This document shows, one piece after another, positions 50,390 to 58,624 of a DNA stretch of 64,000 bases. How positions within the stretch are numbered: the stretch's first letter is position 1; each line of letters opens with the position of its first letter. The position numbers were made by a program, and so were the translations under genes. The DNA is from a virus. Under the pieces are notes generated by a model. The model had not been told where the DNA came from, made no database searches, and saw nothing but the letters and a program-made list of their open reading frames with translations. The DNA lies in IMG/VR virus record IMGVR_UViG_3300037104_000911, positions 1 to 64,000 of that record; one strand, 5' to 3'.

Positions 50390-51763
50390 CTAAAACCTCA
50401 ATAATCTATTATTTGTTAATTCAACAAATTCATCTTTAGCTAAACTTTTATTTACTATATATTGACAATATTCTTCGTCTAATTTCACCAACATATCTAA
50501 TGACCTTGAAATTGCTGTAGTTTTTGATTTTTGTTTTTTTGATTGTCTTCCTGAATTTATGTTCTTTGTTATTCCATTTACATCTTCGGTGAAATCAGCT
50601 AACTCTCCACTCATATATAACTCATATAAATCATCAACTCTAGATCTAAACATTTTTTCAACATAATCAAATAAACTTATCATATATAACATTGAATAAA
50701 TTTTATAATCATTATAGAATGTTCCAGTATCTGAATTATAAATATCTTTAGTTGAAGGTATTTCTTTTAAATTATTTTCTCTAGCAAATTCATTAATTCT
50801 TTTTTTATAAACTTCAACTACAGTTCCTTCTTCATTAAATCTCATATTTAAACAAATACCTCTTAAATCAGTTTTTCTAACTAAATCTCCATCAATCAAT
50901 GGAATATATCTTCCCATCATAAATCCTTTAAATATAGTTGATGAATCGTATGTTATATATAATTCAAGTCCATGTTCTTTTCTAACTACCTTTTTAAATA
51001 ACTCATAAAATAAAAGATCTCTATGAGTAGCTCCACCCAATATATGAAAGTGTAATTCTTTTCTATTAAATTTTAAAGCTTGATTAATAAGAGGAATTAA
51101 AGGAAGGACATAAATGATACAAGGAATAGTCATATCAGATCCCATATTTGCAACTATCCCGCCTGTTGCATGATATTTAAAATCATTAAACATATCTTCA
51201 TGATTTAAAATACTTGTATAAATATCCCAAAGTTTTGGAGTTCTAAAATGATGAATATATATGATTTTATCCCTTACTTCCTTTGGCATGGTTCTTGCTT
51301 TATTATAAGATTCAAAATTCATTCTATGAACATCATAAAAATTATCAAAAACTGTGCATCCTGGTCCAGGTGGAACATCTAAAATAAATGCTCTCTGATA
51401 TGTATCTTTATAATCAACAAGAAATTCATAATAAATTTTCATTAAAACTTCTGTTTCTTTTTTATTAAGCATCCCGATTGAAATTTGAAATGCTCCACTG
51501 TCAAGGTAGTAACTAGCATTTTCAGAAAATCCATAATCTCTACACTCTGTTAAACATTTAGCTTCAGCTGCTGAGTGCCTACTATAATTTTTTTTGTTTT
51601 TGAAATTTTGACCATATGAATGGAGAAACTTATCACATTTGTCAGTAAATATTTTTGCTATATCATCTTTTGTAAAATTGTTTTCGAATTCAGCTGCTTT
51701 CATGAATCTAAAAATTATATTAAAAAGAGTTTCAAATCCAGCCAAAGCATATCCACTTGCCAT
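50390..51763 (-). CDS. tRNA-guanine transglycosylase-like protein, candidate DpdA
   Basis: 457 aa. YYLDSGAFQISIG places Asp88 like the base-binding Asp of TGT (DSGGFQ). HILGGATHRDLLFYELF and ITYDSSTIFKG (Asp273) match the later barrel motifs, including the nucleophile region of archaeal-type TGT. Phage relatives (DpdA) insert 7-deazaguanines into DNA. A QueE-like gene lies 1.4 kb upstream on the same strand. TGT-fold is fairly secure; a DNA substrate is inference. Confidence 0.68.
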   Translation of the reverse strand: MASGYALAGFETLFNIIFRFMKAAEFENNFTKDDIAKIFTDKCDKFLHSYGQNFKNKKNYSRHSAAEAKCLTECRDYGFSENASYYLDSGAFQISIGMLNKKETEVLMKIYYEFLVDYKDTYQRAFILDVPPGPGCTVFDNFYDVHRMNFESYNKARTMPKEVRDKIIYIHHFRTPKLWDIYTSILNHEDMFNDFKYHATGGIVANMGSDMTIPCIIYVLPLIPLINQALKFNRKELHFHILGGATHRDLLFYELFKKVVRKEHGLELYITYDSSTIFKGFMMGRYIPLIDGDLVRKTDLRGICLNMRFNEEGTVVEVYKKRINEFARENNLKEIPSTKDIYNSDTGTFYNDYKIYSMLYMISLFDYVEKMFRSRVDDLYELYMSGELADFTEDVNGITKNINSGRQSKKQKSKTTAISRSLDMLVKLDEEYCQYIVNKSLAKDEFVELTNNRLLRF

Positions 51764-51903
51764 TATTCACCATCCTCTTCTATTAATTTCATAAGTTCTT
51801 CTAAAGTTATTGAACATTTTGCCCATTTAATATCATTTTCTAATCTAGTTATAATTTCTAAATTTTTCCAATGTCCAATTACCTTTACAATTATAACATT
51901 CAA
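51763..51903 (-). CDS. Possible 46-aa peptide coupled to the TGT-like gene (TTG start), or frameshift remnant
   Basis: The frame ends in TAATG, sharing bases with the next start, and can begin only at a TTG (51901-51903). In another frame an ATG at about 51914 reads MEFECYNCKGNW, the start of the zinc-finger family, and stops after 21 codons. A single frameshift would join the two into a longer family member, so this may be a broken gene. Confidence 0.35.
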   Translation of the reverse strand: MNVIIVKVIGHWKNLEIITRLENDIKWAKCSITLEELMKLIEEDGE

Positions 51904-52133
51904 ATTCCATCATAATAACCACCACATAGATGTGAAATTGGAATTCCTACAGCTTTGGACATATCATTCCATATGATTTCCCAGTGATCTTTATTAGGAA
52001 TAATATTATCAACCCAATCCAATTTTCCTTCACCATTACAAGTATAGCATTTTAATTTGTAAGCTCTCATATTTCTATTTAATTTTACACGCCATCCAGT
52101 TCCACCACATTCGTAACATTCAAATTCTACCAT
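51900..52133 (-). CDS. DnaJ-type zinc-finger microprotein, 77 aa
   Basis: CYECGGTGW and CYTCNGEGKLDWVDNIIPN form a two-CxxCxGxG finger followed by the family DWVDNI motif. The C-terminus (IPISHLCGGYYDGI) is unique. The start overlaps the stop of the next paralogue by one base. Confidence 0.7.
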   Translation of the reverse strand: MVEFECYECGGTGWRVKLNRNMRAYKLKCYTCNGEGKLDWVDNIIPNKDHWEIIWNDMSKAVGIPISHLCGGYYDGI

Positions 52134-52375
52134 TATTTTTTCTCCTCATTATAATAAGAAGAACAATAACTATCGCCACTTGTTGAATAATGCGCAAAAC
52201 AATAACTTAAACTTTCAGGATGAATAATATTATCAATCCAATCTATTTTTCCAGTTCCTTTGCAAACCCAACAAATTTCTGTATAAACTTCATTTATTAT
52301 AAAATTACCTTCTCCATTGCACTCATAACAAACATATTCACCTTTATTCTTCAATAATTCCATATATTTCGCCAA
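52133..52375 (-). CDS. DnaJ-type zinc-finger microprotein, 80 aa
   Basis: CYECNGEGNF and CWVCKGTGKIDWIDNIIHP: same plan as the gene at 51900. It overlaps the GroES-like gene end by 32 bases. Confidence 0.7.
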   Translation of the reverse strand: MAKYMELLKNKGEYVCYECNGEGNFIINEVYTEICWVCKGTGKIDWIDNIIHPESLSYCFAHYSTSGDSYCSSYYNEEKK

Positions 52376-52616
52376 GTTTCAAAACTTTAATTATTTTTCC
52401 ATTAAGAATAATATCTTGACCACCAAACTTAGCAAAAGCTACAACATCTCCAACTTTAATTGTTTTAGCATCTTCGCCTACACTAATAACTTTTCCATAT
52501 TTCTGTGGTTCAATTTCTACATTTTGCGGAAGAACTAATCCACCTTCAGTTGTATTTTCTTTTGGCATAACTACTTCAACAATAACATGATCATTTATTG
52601 CATTAATCTTTTTCAT
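52344..52616 (-). CDS. GroES/Cpn10-like co-chaperonin
   Basis: 90 aa. NDHVIVEVVMPKENTTEGGLVLPQN has the mobile loop with the hydrophobic GLVL tripeptide. YGKVISVGED, KVGDVVAFAKFGG and ILKLGEIYGIIEE match the Cpn10 barrel. It likely works with host GroEL, as T4 gp31 does for capsid folding. Confidence 0.88.
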   Translation of the reverse strand: MKKINAINDHVIVEVVMPKENTTEGGLVLPQNVEIEPQKYGKVISVGEDAKTIKVGDVVAFAKFGGQDIILNGKIIKVLKLGEIYGIIEE

Positions 52617-52866
52617 TTCTTTCTCCTTTGGTTGTTTTTTGCTTAAAATACTCTTTTCTTTTTTCTCTTTCTAATCTTCTTCTTGCTTCATTTTCTTTTT
52701 TTCTTCGAGCAATACTAGGTTTATCAAATTGAGATTTTCTTTTAAGATCTTTTAAGATTCCACTCTTATTAACTTTCTTTTTGAATCTTTTAATCATCGA
52801 CTCAATGTCTTCACCATCTCTTTTTACAATACATATTCCTACTTCATATACTTTATTGTAATACAC
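52603..52866 (-). CDS. rpsU: Ribosomal protein bS21 homologue
   Basis: 87 aa from a GTG behind GGAGGTGACAAATT. IESMIKRFKKKVNKSGILKDLKRKS and SIARRKKENEARRRLE match bS21 across nearly its whole length. Phage bS21 may replace the host protein in the 30S subunit and favour phage mRNA. It overlaps the co-chaperonin gene by 14 bases. Confidence 0.88.
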   Translation of the reverse strand: MYYNKVYEVGICIVKRDGEDIESMIKRFKKKVNKSGILKDLKRKSQFDKPSIARRKKENEARRRLEREKRKEYFKQKTTKGERNEKD

Positions 52867-52867
52867 T

Positions 52868-53095
52868 TTAATTTGTCACCTCCTTTATTTCTTCAAATGT
52901 TATACTTTTTATATCATTTAATGATATTTTTTCTTCAATTAAACTATTTACAATTTCATAAAATAACACACTCATAATACTTTCTTCAACATCTGCTCCA
53001 AGAACAAGAGAACCATGAATCATATTTTCTTTATCAAATAATGCTCTTAGTTCTTTTGTTTCACCATTTGTTGTTTCTATTAAAACTTTTTTCAT
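52868..53095 (-). CDS. Small hypothetical protein, 75 aa
   Basis: MKKVLIETTNGETKELRALFD... is a beta-alpha-type small protein with no recognised family. The stop is one base before the bS21 start and its end carries the bS21 ribosome-binding site, so they are coupled. Confidence 0.6.
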   Translation of the reverse strand: MKKVLIETTNGETKELRALFDKENMIHGSLVLGADVEESIMSVLFYEIVNSLIEEKISLNDIKSITFEEIKEVTN

Positions 53096-53103
53096 TTTTC
53101 CTC

Positions 53104-53799
53104 CTAAATAAAATCATAGATCACATGATCTCTTGAACTAAAATTTGCTGAATATTTTTCGCACATATCAAAAACAAATGGAGCATTTTTAATTAATTCA
53201 TCTTTTGACTTTCCCTGTGGCATTAACCAAATTCTGTTGGTGTTGAACTTCGTTTCTTTTAAAAAATCTAAAAATTGATGTATCTCTGGTCTATTCTCAG
53301 TAACAAGTTTGATTATAACTTTATCATTATCTTTAATGTTTTCAATTAAATTTTTATAAAAACTAAAATCTTCATCTGTAAATAGTTTTGGAGATAAAAC
53401 ATAGGTTACGTTTTTATTTTTATTTATTCCTTCAATCATTTTTTCAAGATTGCACCCATTTGTTTCAATATTGTAAAGATATGATTTAGTTAAATTGACA
53501 ATATCTATTGTTGATTGTAAATTAAATCCAAATCCGGGTTCACCACCGCTGATGAGGCAACCAAGATTATTTTCATCAATCATAAGTTGTATATCTTTAA
53601 TATTATAATTTGCTTCTTGCATCACCTGCATTTTAACGATTGTGTCACAAAAACTACATGCTGTTAACCCATTTTTTTCTAAATAACCATGAGCTCTATT
53701 ACATCTTTTAAATCTTAGAAGAAGCATTTTCTTTCCAGAATCTACGCTCTCTCCTTGCCATGTGTAATTTATCAATTCCAAAAGTCTTACTGTTTTCAT
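53104..53799 (-). CDS. QueE-like 7-carboxy-7-deazaguanine synthase (radical SAM)
   Basis: 231 aa. The Cys pattern C33-x14-C48-x2-C51 (RCNRAHGYL...ACSFC) is the unusual cluster-binding motif of some QueE enzymes. TWQGESVDSGK gives the QGE.x.G entry, CLISGGEPGF the radical SAM GGEP, and IETNGCN a later strand. It makes CDG from carboxy-tetrahydropterin. No QueC, QueD or GCH I is in the window. Together with the TGT-like gene it suggests deazaguanine DNA modification. Confidence 0.82.
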   Translation of the reverse strand: MKTVRLLELINYTWQGESVDSGKKMLLLRFKRCNRAHGYLEKNGLTACSFCDTIVKMQVMQEANYNIKDIQLMIDENNLGCLISGGEPGFGFNLQSTIDIVNLTKSYLYNIETNGCNLEKMIEGINKNKNVTYVLSPKLFTDEDFSFYKNLIENIKDNDKVIIKLVTENRPEIHQFLDFLKETKFNTNRIWLMPQGKSKDELIKNAPFVFDMCEKYSANFSSRDHVIYDFI

Positions 53800-53811
53800 T
53801 TAAAATCCTTT

Positions 53812-53841
53812 CTATTTATATTATGTTCTTTGATTCAAATT
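53812..53841 (-). promoter_or_regulatory. AGAACA-type promoter-like motif
   Basis: Minus-strand TCAAAGAACATAATATAAAT about 25 bases before the QueE-like start. Confidence 0.55.
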
Positions 53842-53842
53842 T

Positions 53843-54110
53843 TTATACTTGTATTAGTTTAATAATATCTTGTTCAACTTGCTCTTTAGTTGGAAATTTT
53901 TGAAAAATATTATACCTTAAAAATTTCCATCCTTCTCCTTCAATTTTTTCTTGTCTATTTTTGTGATATTCTTTATGTTCTTCAGTATCAAAATGATACC
54001 AACCATCAAATTCGATAGCTATTTTATATTCAACTAATGCTACATCAATTGAATAATTAAAAACTTGATACTGTGAGTCAGCAGAATATAAATTAGTTCT
54101 AAAATTTTAA
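53843..54110 (-). pseudogene. Remnant of a Vsr-like homing endonuclease
   Basis: An open frame without a start codon encodes YSIDVALVEYKIAIEFDGWYH and GEGWKFLRYNIF, matching the nuclease C-terminus of the gene at 11118. It begins immediately after an in-frame stop within the last codons of the polymerase gene. The N-terminal zinc-finger half is absent. It is most likely a decayed mobile endonuclease that once sat downstream of, or inside, the polymerase gene. Confidence 0.7.
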
Positions 54111-57100
54111 TAAACTTGTCTTAGGGATGAGTGGTTCGAGCATAAGATTATATCTATCAATCCAAGCAAATTTGAGCATATCCTTTTCATTAATAAAATA
54201 GTAATCAGGAAGCTCTTCAATATCATCTGGAAGAGTTATAACATCTAATTTTTTTCCACTTGATAAAAATTCTTTATTGTACTTATCAACAACTTCTTTT
54301 GGAGCTTTTTCTAAATCAATTCCTGAAATCTTAAATAAATATCCTCTACTACCAACAGTAAATGTGTTAAACTCAAGAGTGTTCCATGCAATCATCCCAC
54401 GAACGCCCTGTGGTTGTACCTTATAATCAGTCAATTTTTTACCAAATGATACAGGTCTAGATATTTCTTTTTTCCTTTCTTTTATTATTTTAATAAAATC
54501 AGACTCAACACCTTTTACAAATTTTAATAAAATAGGAAACCTAACAACTTTCGACTTTAAAATCAAATCTATTAATTCTTGTAATTTTATTTTGGACATT
54601 GATGGAAAATCGGATCTTTTTGTTTCTATCCCCATTCCCTTTATTTCATCAACTTTTTGATTTTCATTAAAAATAATATAATTTACATATCTTTTCTTTG
54701 CTAAAAATAATCCTCTTTTTATCACTAATTCGTTTTTTAATTCTAATCTATTATATTTAGGAAAATTTGAATGTCTAGAAACGATTGACCTTACAATTTC
54801 TGTATTTAAGTATGTTTGAATTTCAATACAATATTTTAGAACATCTTTAACTATTTCATCTTCCGGTTTATCTTTATTTAATAAAGAATCAACTACAACG
54901 AAAACACTATCAGTATCTCCTGTAATGATATATTTTGTTTCTGGATTAAATTCTTCTGAATACATATCATGTTTATTTATTATTTCGGGTCTGATTAGTT
55001 TTCCTGTTTTTAAATAATCAACATATGCATTAGATTCTACAATATTAGTTTTTAATGCTTCTTGACCACTTAACGTAATTGATCTTGCACAATCAATATT
55101 ATAAAATCTAAAAGCATTGTTCCCGAGCACTCCATAGAGTGAGTTGCTGATTATCTTTTCTGTTTCTTGTCTAATTTTGTATAGTTGCTCTTCATTTTTA
55201 TTTCCAGCTACTTTAGCATCAAACATTTTCTTTTTATATTCTTTTCTTGAAGCTAATCTCATCTCTAATATTTGACTATAAAAAGATAATTCCTTTTCAT
55301 GGTTCTTAAAAAAGCAACCATTTATTGTGCAAATTAAATTATCATCTTTAATCCTTTTTAATAACTGTTCTTTTGTAACCATACATTCTTTTTTTGTATT
55401 TAATGGGTCAATGATTACTTTCATTTCATTAGGTAAATTATCTTTATTATAAGCAAGATCATATCCTAATGTATAATCATCAAATTTCATAACATATGTA
55501 TTAACTCCAATATTATAAGTTAAAATTAAACTGGGATATAGAGATGTAAAGTCAAAATCAACAATATAATCATGAACTCCAGTTACTGGGGGTTTTACAT
55601 ATGCTCCTTCAAATTTAGAATCTTTTCCTTCTATAAAAGCATTCTTTGAAGAAAAACCTTTTTCTTTTAAATATGAAACAATCAATGAATCTAATTGACC
55701 CATAGCACCTTTAGCACCTGCAAAATTAGTTTTACAAGTTTCTCTTAATTTATTTTGAAGATCAATATGTTTCATTTTATCATTTAACATTGGAAGTAAT
55801 CTAACATCTTGCATATTATATTTAATTGCTTCGGATGGATTATTTCTAAACATTTCTGAGAAATTAAAACTATCTCCATATTTTCCAACCTTTAATTCTA
55901 AATTAGCAATAAAATCTAATTTATAGCTTTCTTTTTGTCCTTGTGCTGCTGTAAACATTTTATATAAATATAATAAATCTGTAACAACTATTCCTGCAAT
56001 ATTTACAGAATGTCTATGATAATCAATTTCAACTTCGCTAAATTTACTAATAATTGATACATTAATTCCTAAATTCTTACAACGATTTACAATATATGGA
56101 AGGTCAAATTCATCTGCAAACCATCCAGTAATTATATCGGGATCAATTTTCCTAATAGATAATAAACAAGCATTTATCATTTCTTTTTCATTTTTAAAAA
56201 CAAGAACTTCTTCATTTTTAGCTAAATCTATTTTTTCAACAGGAGTTTCAATATTTAAAAATTTTGGATCAACAACATATGTTTTATGACTTCCATCATA
56301 CCAAAACCCAATCATTGCAATTTCATTTTTAGCTTCTTCTGCTGTTGAATATTCTCTAGTTTTTGAATATGTTTCAATATCCAAAAATAAAGGATTTAAT
56401 TTAATATGAGTATCATCTACTGTTTTTTTTAAATAATAATCCTGACAATGTTTAACCGTAATTTTAATATCACCTTCATATGTAATCTTAGAATCTAATG
56501 TTGTTTTTTGTCTGTATGGTAACTTAACTTGAGTTAACTTATCATATTCTAAAATTAATGGAGATGAAGATCCTCTTAAAGTTTGATAACAAACATATGT
56601 ATCATTCTCTTTATGATAAATTTTATTATTATCTTTATCTCTAAAAATATATACTACTTCATTTGACTTATTCAAATATTGAACATCAATTAATCTATAG
56701 TCAGATGTATAATATTTATCAGGAATTTTATAATAAAAAATTCCTTTCTTTCCTGAGTCATTATCCACTGCTTTATTTTCTGAAAATTTAACACCCATCA
56801 TTTCAGCAGCTTTTCTAATATCGTTTTCAAACTTCGGTTCTTCTTCTCTATTTCTATTAATATAACTTGGATGTAGTGTTAATAATATATCAATACCTTT
56901 CCATTTAAAAAGACTTCCTCTGATTGAAGTTATTCCACTCCCATCAAATACACCAAATGCAACTCCAGCGGAACTTCCCATCAAAACAATTAACTTTGGA
57001 TTACATTTCTCAATAATATCAAAACAATTAACCTTGCATCTTTTAATTACTTCCTTTGATGGGTTCCCTGTTTTTCCATCTTTTGTTAATGTTTGACATA

Positions 57101-57347
57101 GTACTACATTTGTTAAAAGATAGTTTATATTATCTAAATGATATTTTTTAAAATATTTTCTGAATGTTTGACCTGCTCGGCCTATCAGAGGTACTTCTTT
57201 TTCCACTTCATCTTGACCTGGATTTTCTGCTACGAATACAATGTCAACATTTTGAAAGTCTTTACAGTTTGTTTCGAGAACACAGGAATTTGCAGAAAAC
57301 AATTCACACGACATACAGTCTGCTAATGAAGATTTTATACTAAACAA
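54099..57347 (-). CDS. Uracil-DNA glycosylase (family 4-like) fused to B-family DNA polymerase
   Basis: 1082 aa. Residues ~1-185 form a UDG: Cys11, Cys14, Cys84 and Cys104 match the Fe-S cluster positions of family 4, FVAENPGQDE is motif A-like and LLTLHPSY (HPS at 159-161) is motif B. Residues ~318-525 are the 3'-5' exonuclease (FLDIETYS; ITGWFADEFD; YNMQDVRL). The polymerase follows with DFDFTSLYPS (597-606), NSLYGVLGN and GDTDSVF. It should be the replicative polymerase. A read-ahead or uracil-repair role of the N-domain is inference. Confidence 0.88.
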   Translation of the reverse strand: MFSIKSSLADCMSCELFSANSCVLETNCKDFQNVDIVFVAENPGQDEVEKEVPLIGRAGQTFRKYFKKYHLDNINYLLTNVVLCQTLTKDGKTGNPSKEVIKRCKVNCFDIIEKCNPKLIVLMGSSAGVAFGVFDGSGITSIRGSLFKWKGIDILLTLHPSYINRNREEEPKFENDIRKAAEMMGVKFSENKAVDNDSGKKGIFYYKIPDKYYTSDYRLIDVQYLNKSNEVVYIFRDKDNNKIYHKENDTYVCYQTLRGSSSPLILEYDKLTQVKLPYRQKTTLDSKITYEGDIKITVKHCQDYYLKKTVDDTHIKLNPLFLDIETYSKTREYSTAEEAKNEIAMIGFWYDGSHKTYVVDPKFLNIETPVEKIDLAKNEEVLVFKNEKEMINACLLSIRKIDPDIITGWFADEFDLPYIVNRCKNLGINVSIISKFSEVEIDYHRHSVNIAGIVVTDLLYLYKMFTAAQGQKESYKLDFIANLELKVGKYGDSFNFSEMFRNNPSEAIKYNMQDVRLLPMLNDKMKHIDLQNKLRETCKTNFAGAKGAMGQLDSLIVSYLKEKGFSSKNAFIEGKDSKFEGAYVKPPVTGVHDYIVDFDFTSLYPSLILTYNIGVNTYVMKFDDYTLGYDLAYNKDNLPNEMKVIIDPLNTKKECMVTKEQLLKRIKDDNLICTINGCFFKNHEKELSFYSQILEMRLASRKEYKKKMFDAKVAGNKNEEQLYKIRQETEKIISNSLYGVLGNNAFRFYNIDCARSITLSGQEALKTNIVESNAYVDYLKTGKLIRPEIINKHDMYSEEFNPETKYIITGDTDSVFVVVDSLLNKDKPEDEIVKDVLKYCIEIQTYLNTEIVRSIVSRHSNFPKYNRLELKNELVIKRGLFLAKKRYVNYIIFNENQKVDEIKGMGIETKRSDFPSMSKIKLQELIDLILKSKVVRFPILLKFVKGVESDFIKIIKERKKEISRPVSFGKKLTDYKVQPQGVRGMIAWNTLEFNTFTVGSRGYLFKISGIDLEKAPKEVVDKYNKEFLSSGKKLDVITLPDDIEELPDYYFINEKDMLKFAWIDRYNLMLEPLIPKTSLLKF

Positions 57348-57359
57348 ATTTCAATCCTT

Positions 57360-57389
57360 TCTTTTTTAATATGTTCTTCATGTTAAAAT
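57360..57389 (-). promoter_or_regulatory. AGAACA-type promoter-like motif
   Basis: Minus-strand CATGAAGAACATATTAAAAA about 25 bases before the polymerase start. Confidence 0.55.
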
Positions 57390-57414
57390 TTTTTACCCAA
57401 TTCATTTAAAAACA

Positions 57415-57435
57415 CCATATTATATATATTAATTA
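57415..57435 (+). promoter_or_regulatory. Plus-strand promoter-like motif (variant)
   Basis: ATATTATATATATTAATTA, divergent from the polymerase promoter and about 45 bases before the plus-strand gene at 57477. Confidence 0.45.
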
Positions 57436-57476
57436 TAAACTAATATAATTTTAATAATTTTAAAAGGAGGTAGCTT

Positions 57477-58064
57477 ATGGTAAATGGCGGTCAGGAAATT
57501 TTAAGTCAGTTGTTTAATCAAACCAATAATTCTAATCTGGTAGGAAAAGAAACAATGGAAACGGACGATCACTTAAAACAAAATCTAACTCAACCTTCTA
57601 TTTTTTTGAAATCTTCTAATTGCCCAGCATGTGGAGGAACTGGAGATTGGAAATCTCAAATTTCAAAAACAATAACTAAAATAATTAAATGTAAACGTTG
57701 TGTAAATGGATTTATCCCTGTTCCTTGTAATAATTGTATTGATGGGTGGTCTGAAATAGGACCATGTAGAACCTGTCATGGAACAGGAATCTATGTATAT
57801 TATCCTACAGATAGATATCCTGAAGGTAAGGTATGTAGATTCTGTTTAGGAACAACAAAAATTATCAGAAAAAAAGTCATAACTATTCCAAAAATTCAGT
57901 GCTTAAAATGCAAGGGGACTGGAATTTTACAACAGTCAAAGTCATTTAATCCTGTTATAAAAGAAAAAGATATTGCACTTATAAAAATGATAGATAAGAT
58001 GACTTCAGTACTTTTTGAATCAAAAAATCCAGATGAAAGTATAGAAGAATCTTTAGTTGCTTAA
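57477..58064 (+). CDS. DnaJ-type zinc-finger protein, 195 aa
   Basis: Five Cys-pair modules of the DnaJ central-domain kind: CPACGGTGDW, CKRCVNGFIPVPCNNCIDGW, CRTCHGTGIYV, CRFCLGTTKI and CLKCKGTGIL (residues ~45-160). There is no J-domain. It is the only plus-strand gene between 34 and 64 kb and has its own promoter motif and AAAAGGAGG site. It may be a chaperone-like or RNA-binding zinc protein related to the small array at 49.5-52.4 kb. Confidence 0.75.
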   Translation: MVNGGQEILSQLFNQTNNSNLVGKETMETDDHLKQNLTQPSIFLKSSNCPACGGTGDWKSQISKTITKIIKCKRCVNGFIPVPCNNCIDGWSEIGPCRTCHGTGIYVYYPTDRYPEGKVCRFCLGTTKIIRKKVITIPKIQCLKCKGTGILQQSKSFNPVIKEKDIALIKMIDKMTSVLFESKNPDESIEESLVA

Positions 58065-58071
58065 TCAAAAA

Positions 58072-58119
58072 ATCAGATGACTGAGAACTTTTATTATTTG
58101 CTGATCTCAGTCATCTGAT
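58072..58119. terminator. Bidirectional terminator between convergent genes
   Basis: A 15-bp perfect stem (ATCAGATGACTGAGA/TCTCAGTCATCTGAT) with an 18-base loop. It overlaps the last codons of the minus-strand gene at 58094. Confidence 0.75.
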
Positions 58120-58624
58120 AATTACCTTGTAAATATTCTTTTATATTTTCTTTTTCTTTTTTTTGTTTTATTTTCTTAATTTTTTTTGGTTTTTCAGTTT
58201 TAACTAAATTCAATGCATTATAAATTCCATCTTTTTCTTCTGATTTATCAACTATATCTGATAATAATTTTACTTCATAATTCTTTAAGAATGGTATTTT
58301 CTTTCTTAATGCATCATATAACTTTTCGTTTCTTACTCTTGATATAAAAGGAATACTATTCTTTTGAACTTTAAAATCCTTAACACAGTTTTTCAGAAAT
58401 TTAAACAACTCTTCTTTTTCTAAATAATAAACACCCATATTATTTAAATGCTCATTTAAAAATGAATTTAGTTTTCCATTTAATATAAACATATTTAATA
58501 CATAAAATATTGTAATTGGTGAATTATATTTGAGTAATTCTTTTGGTATCTCAATCTTTTGATCGGGATTGAAAAGCCAAGAATTATACAGTTGGTACGG
58601 AGATTGTGTTTTTTCGTCTGTCAT
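58094..58624 (-). CDS. Hypothetical protein, 176 aa
   Basis: Mostly helical with a Lys-rich tail. PYQLYNSWLFNPDQKIEIPKELL at the N-terminus and NNMGVYYLEKEELFKFLKNCV suggest a folded helical domain. Its position beside the polymerase unit would suit a clamp-loader small subunit, but I see no supporting motif. Its start overlaps the glycosyltransferase stop. Confidence 0.6.
   Translation of the reverse strand: MTDEKTQSPYQLYNSWLFNPDQKIEIPKELLKYNSPITIFYVLNMFILNGKLNSFLNEHLNNMGVYYLEKEELFKFLKNCVKDFKVQKNSIPFISRVRNEKLYDALRKKIPFLKNYEVKLLSDIVDKSEEKDGIYNALNLVKTEKPKKIKKIKQKKEKENIKEYLQGNYQMTEISK

Noticed and set aside
54099-57347. Two separate genes for UDG and polymerase
   Set aside because: One uninterrupted frame links both domains and there is no internal ribosome-binding site or start at the junction that I can see.
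58094-58624. Clamp-loader small subunit (gp62-like)
   Set aside because: Size and position fit, but no alignable motif could be seen.
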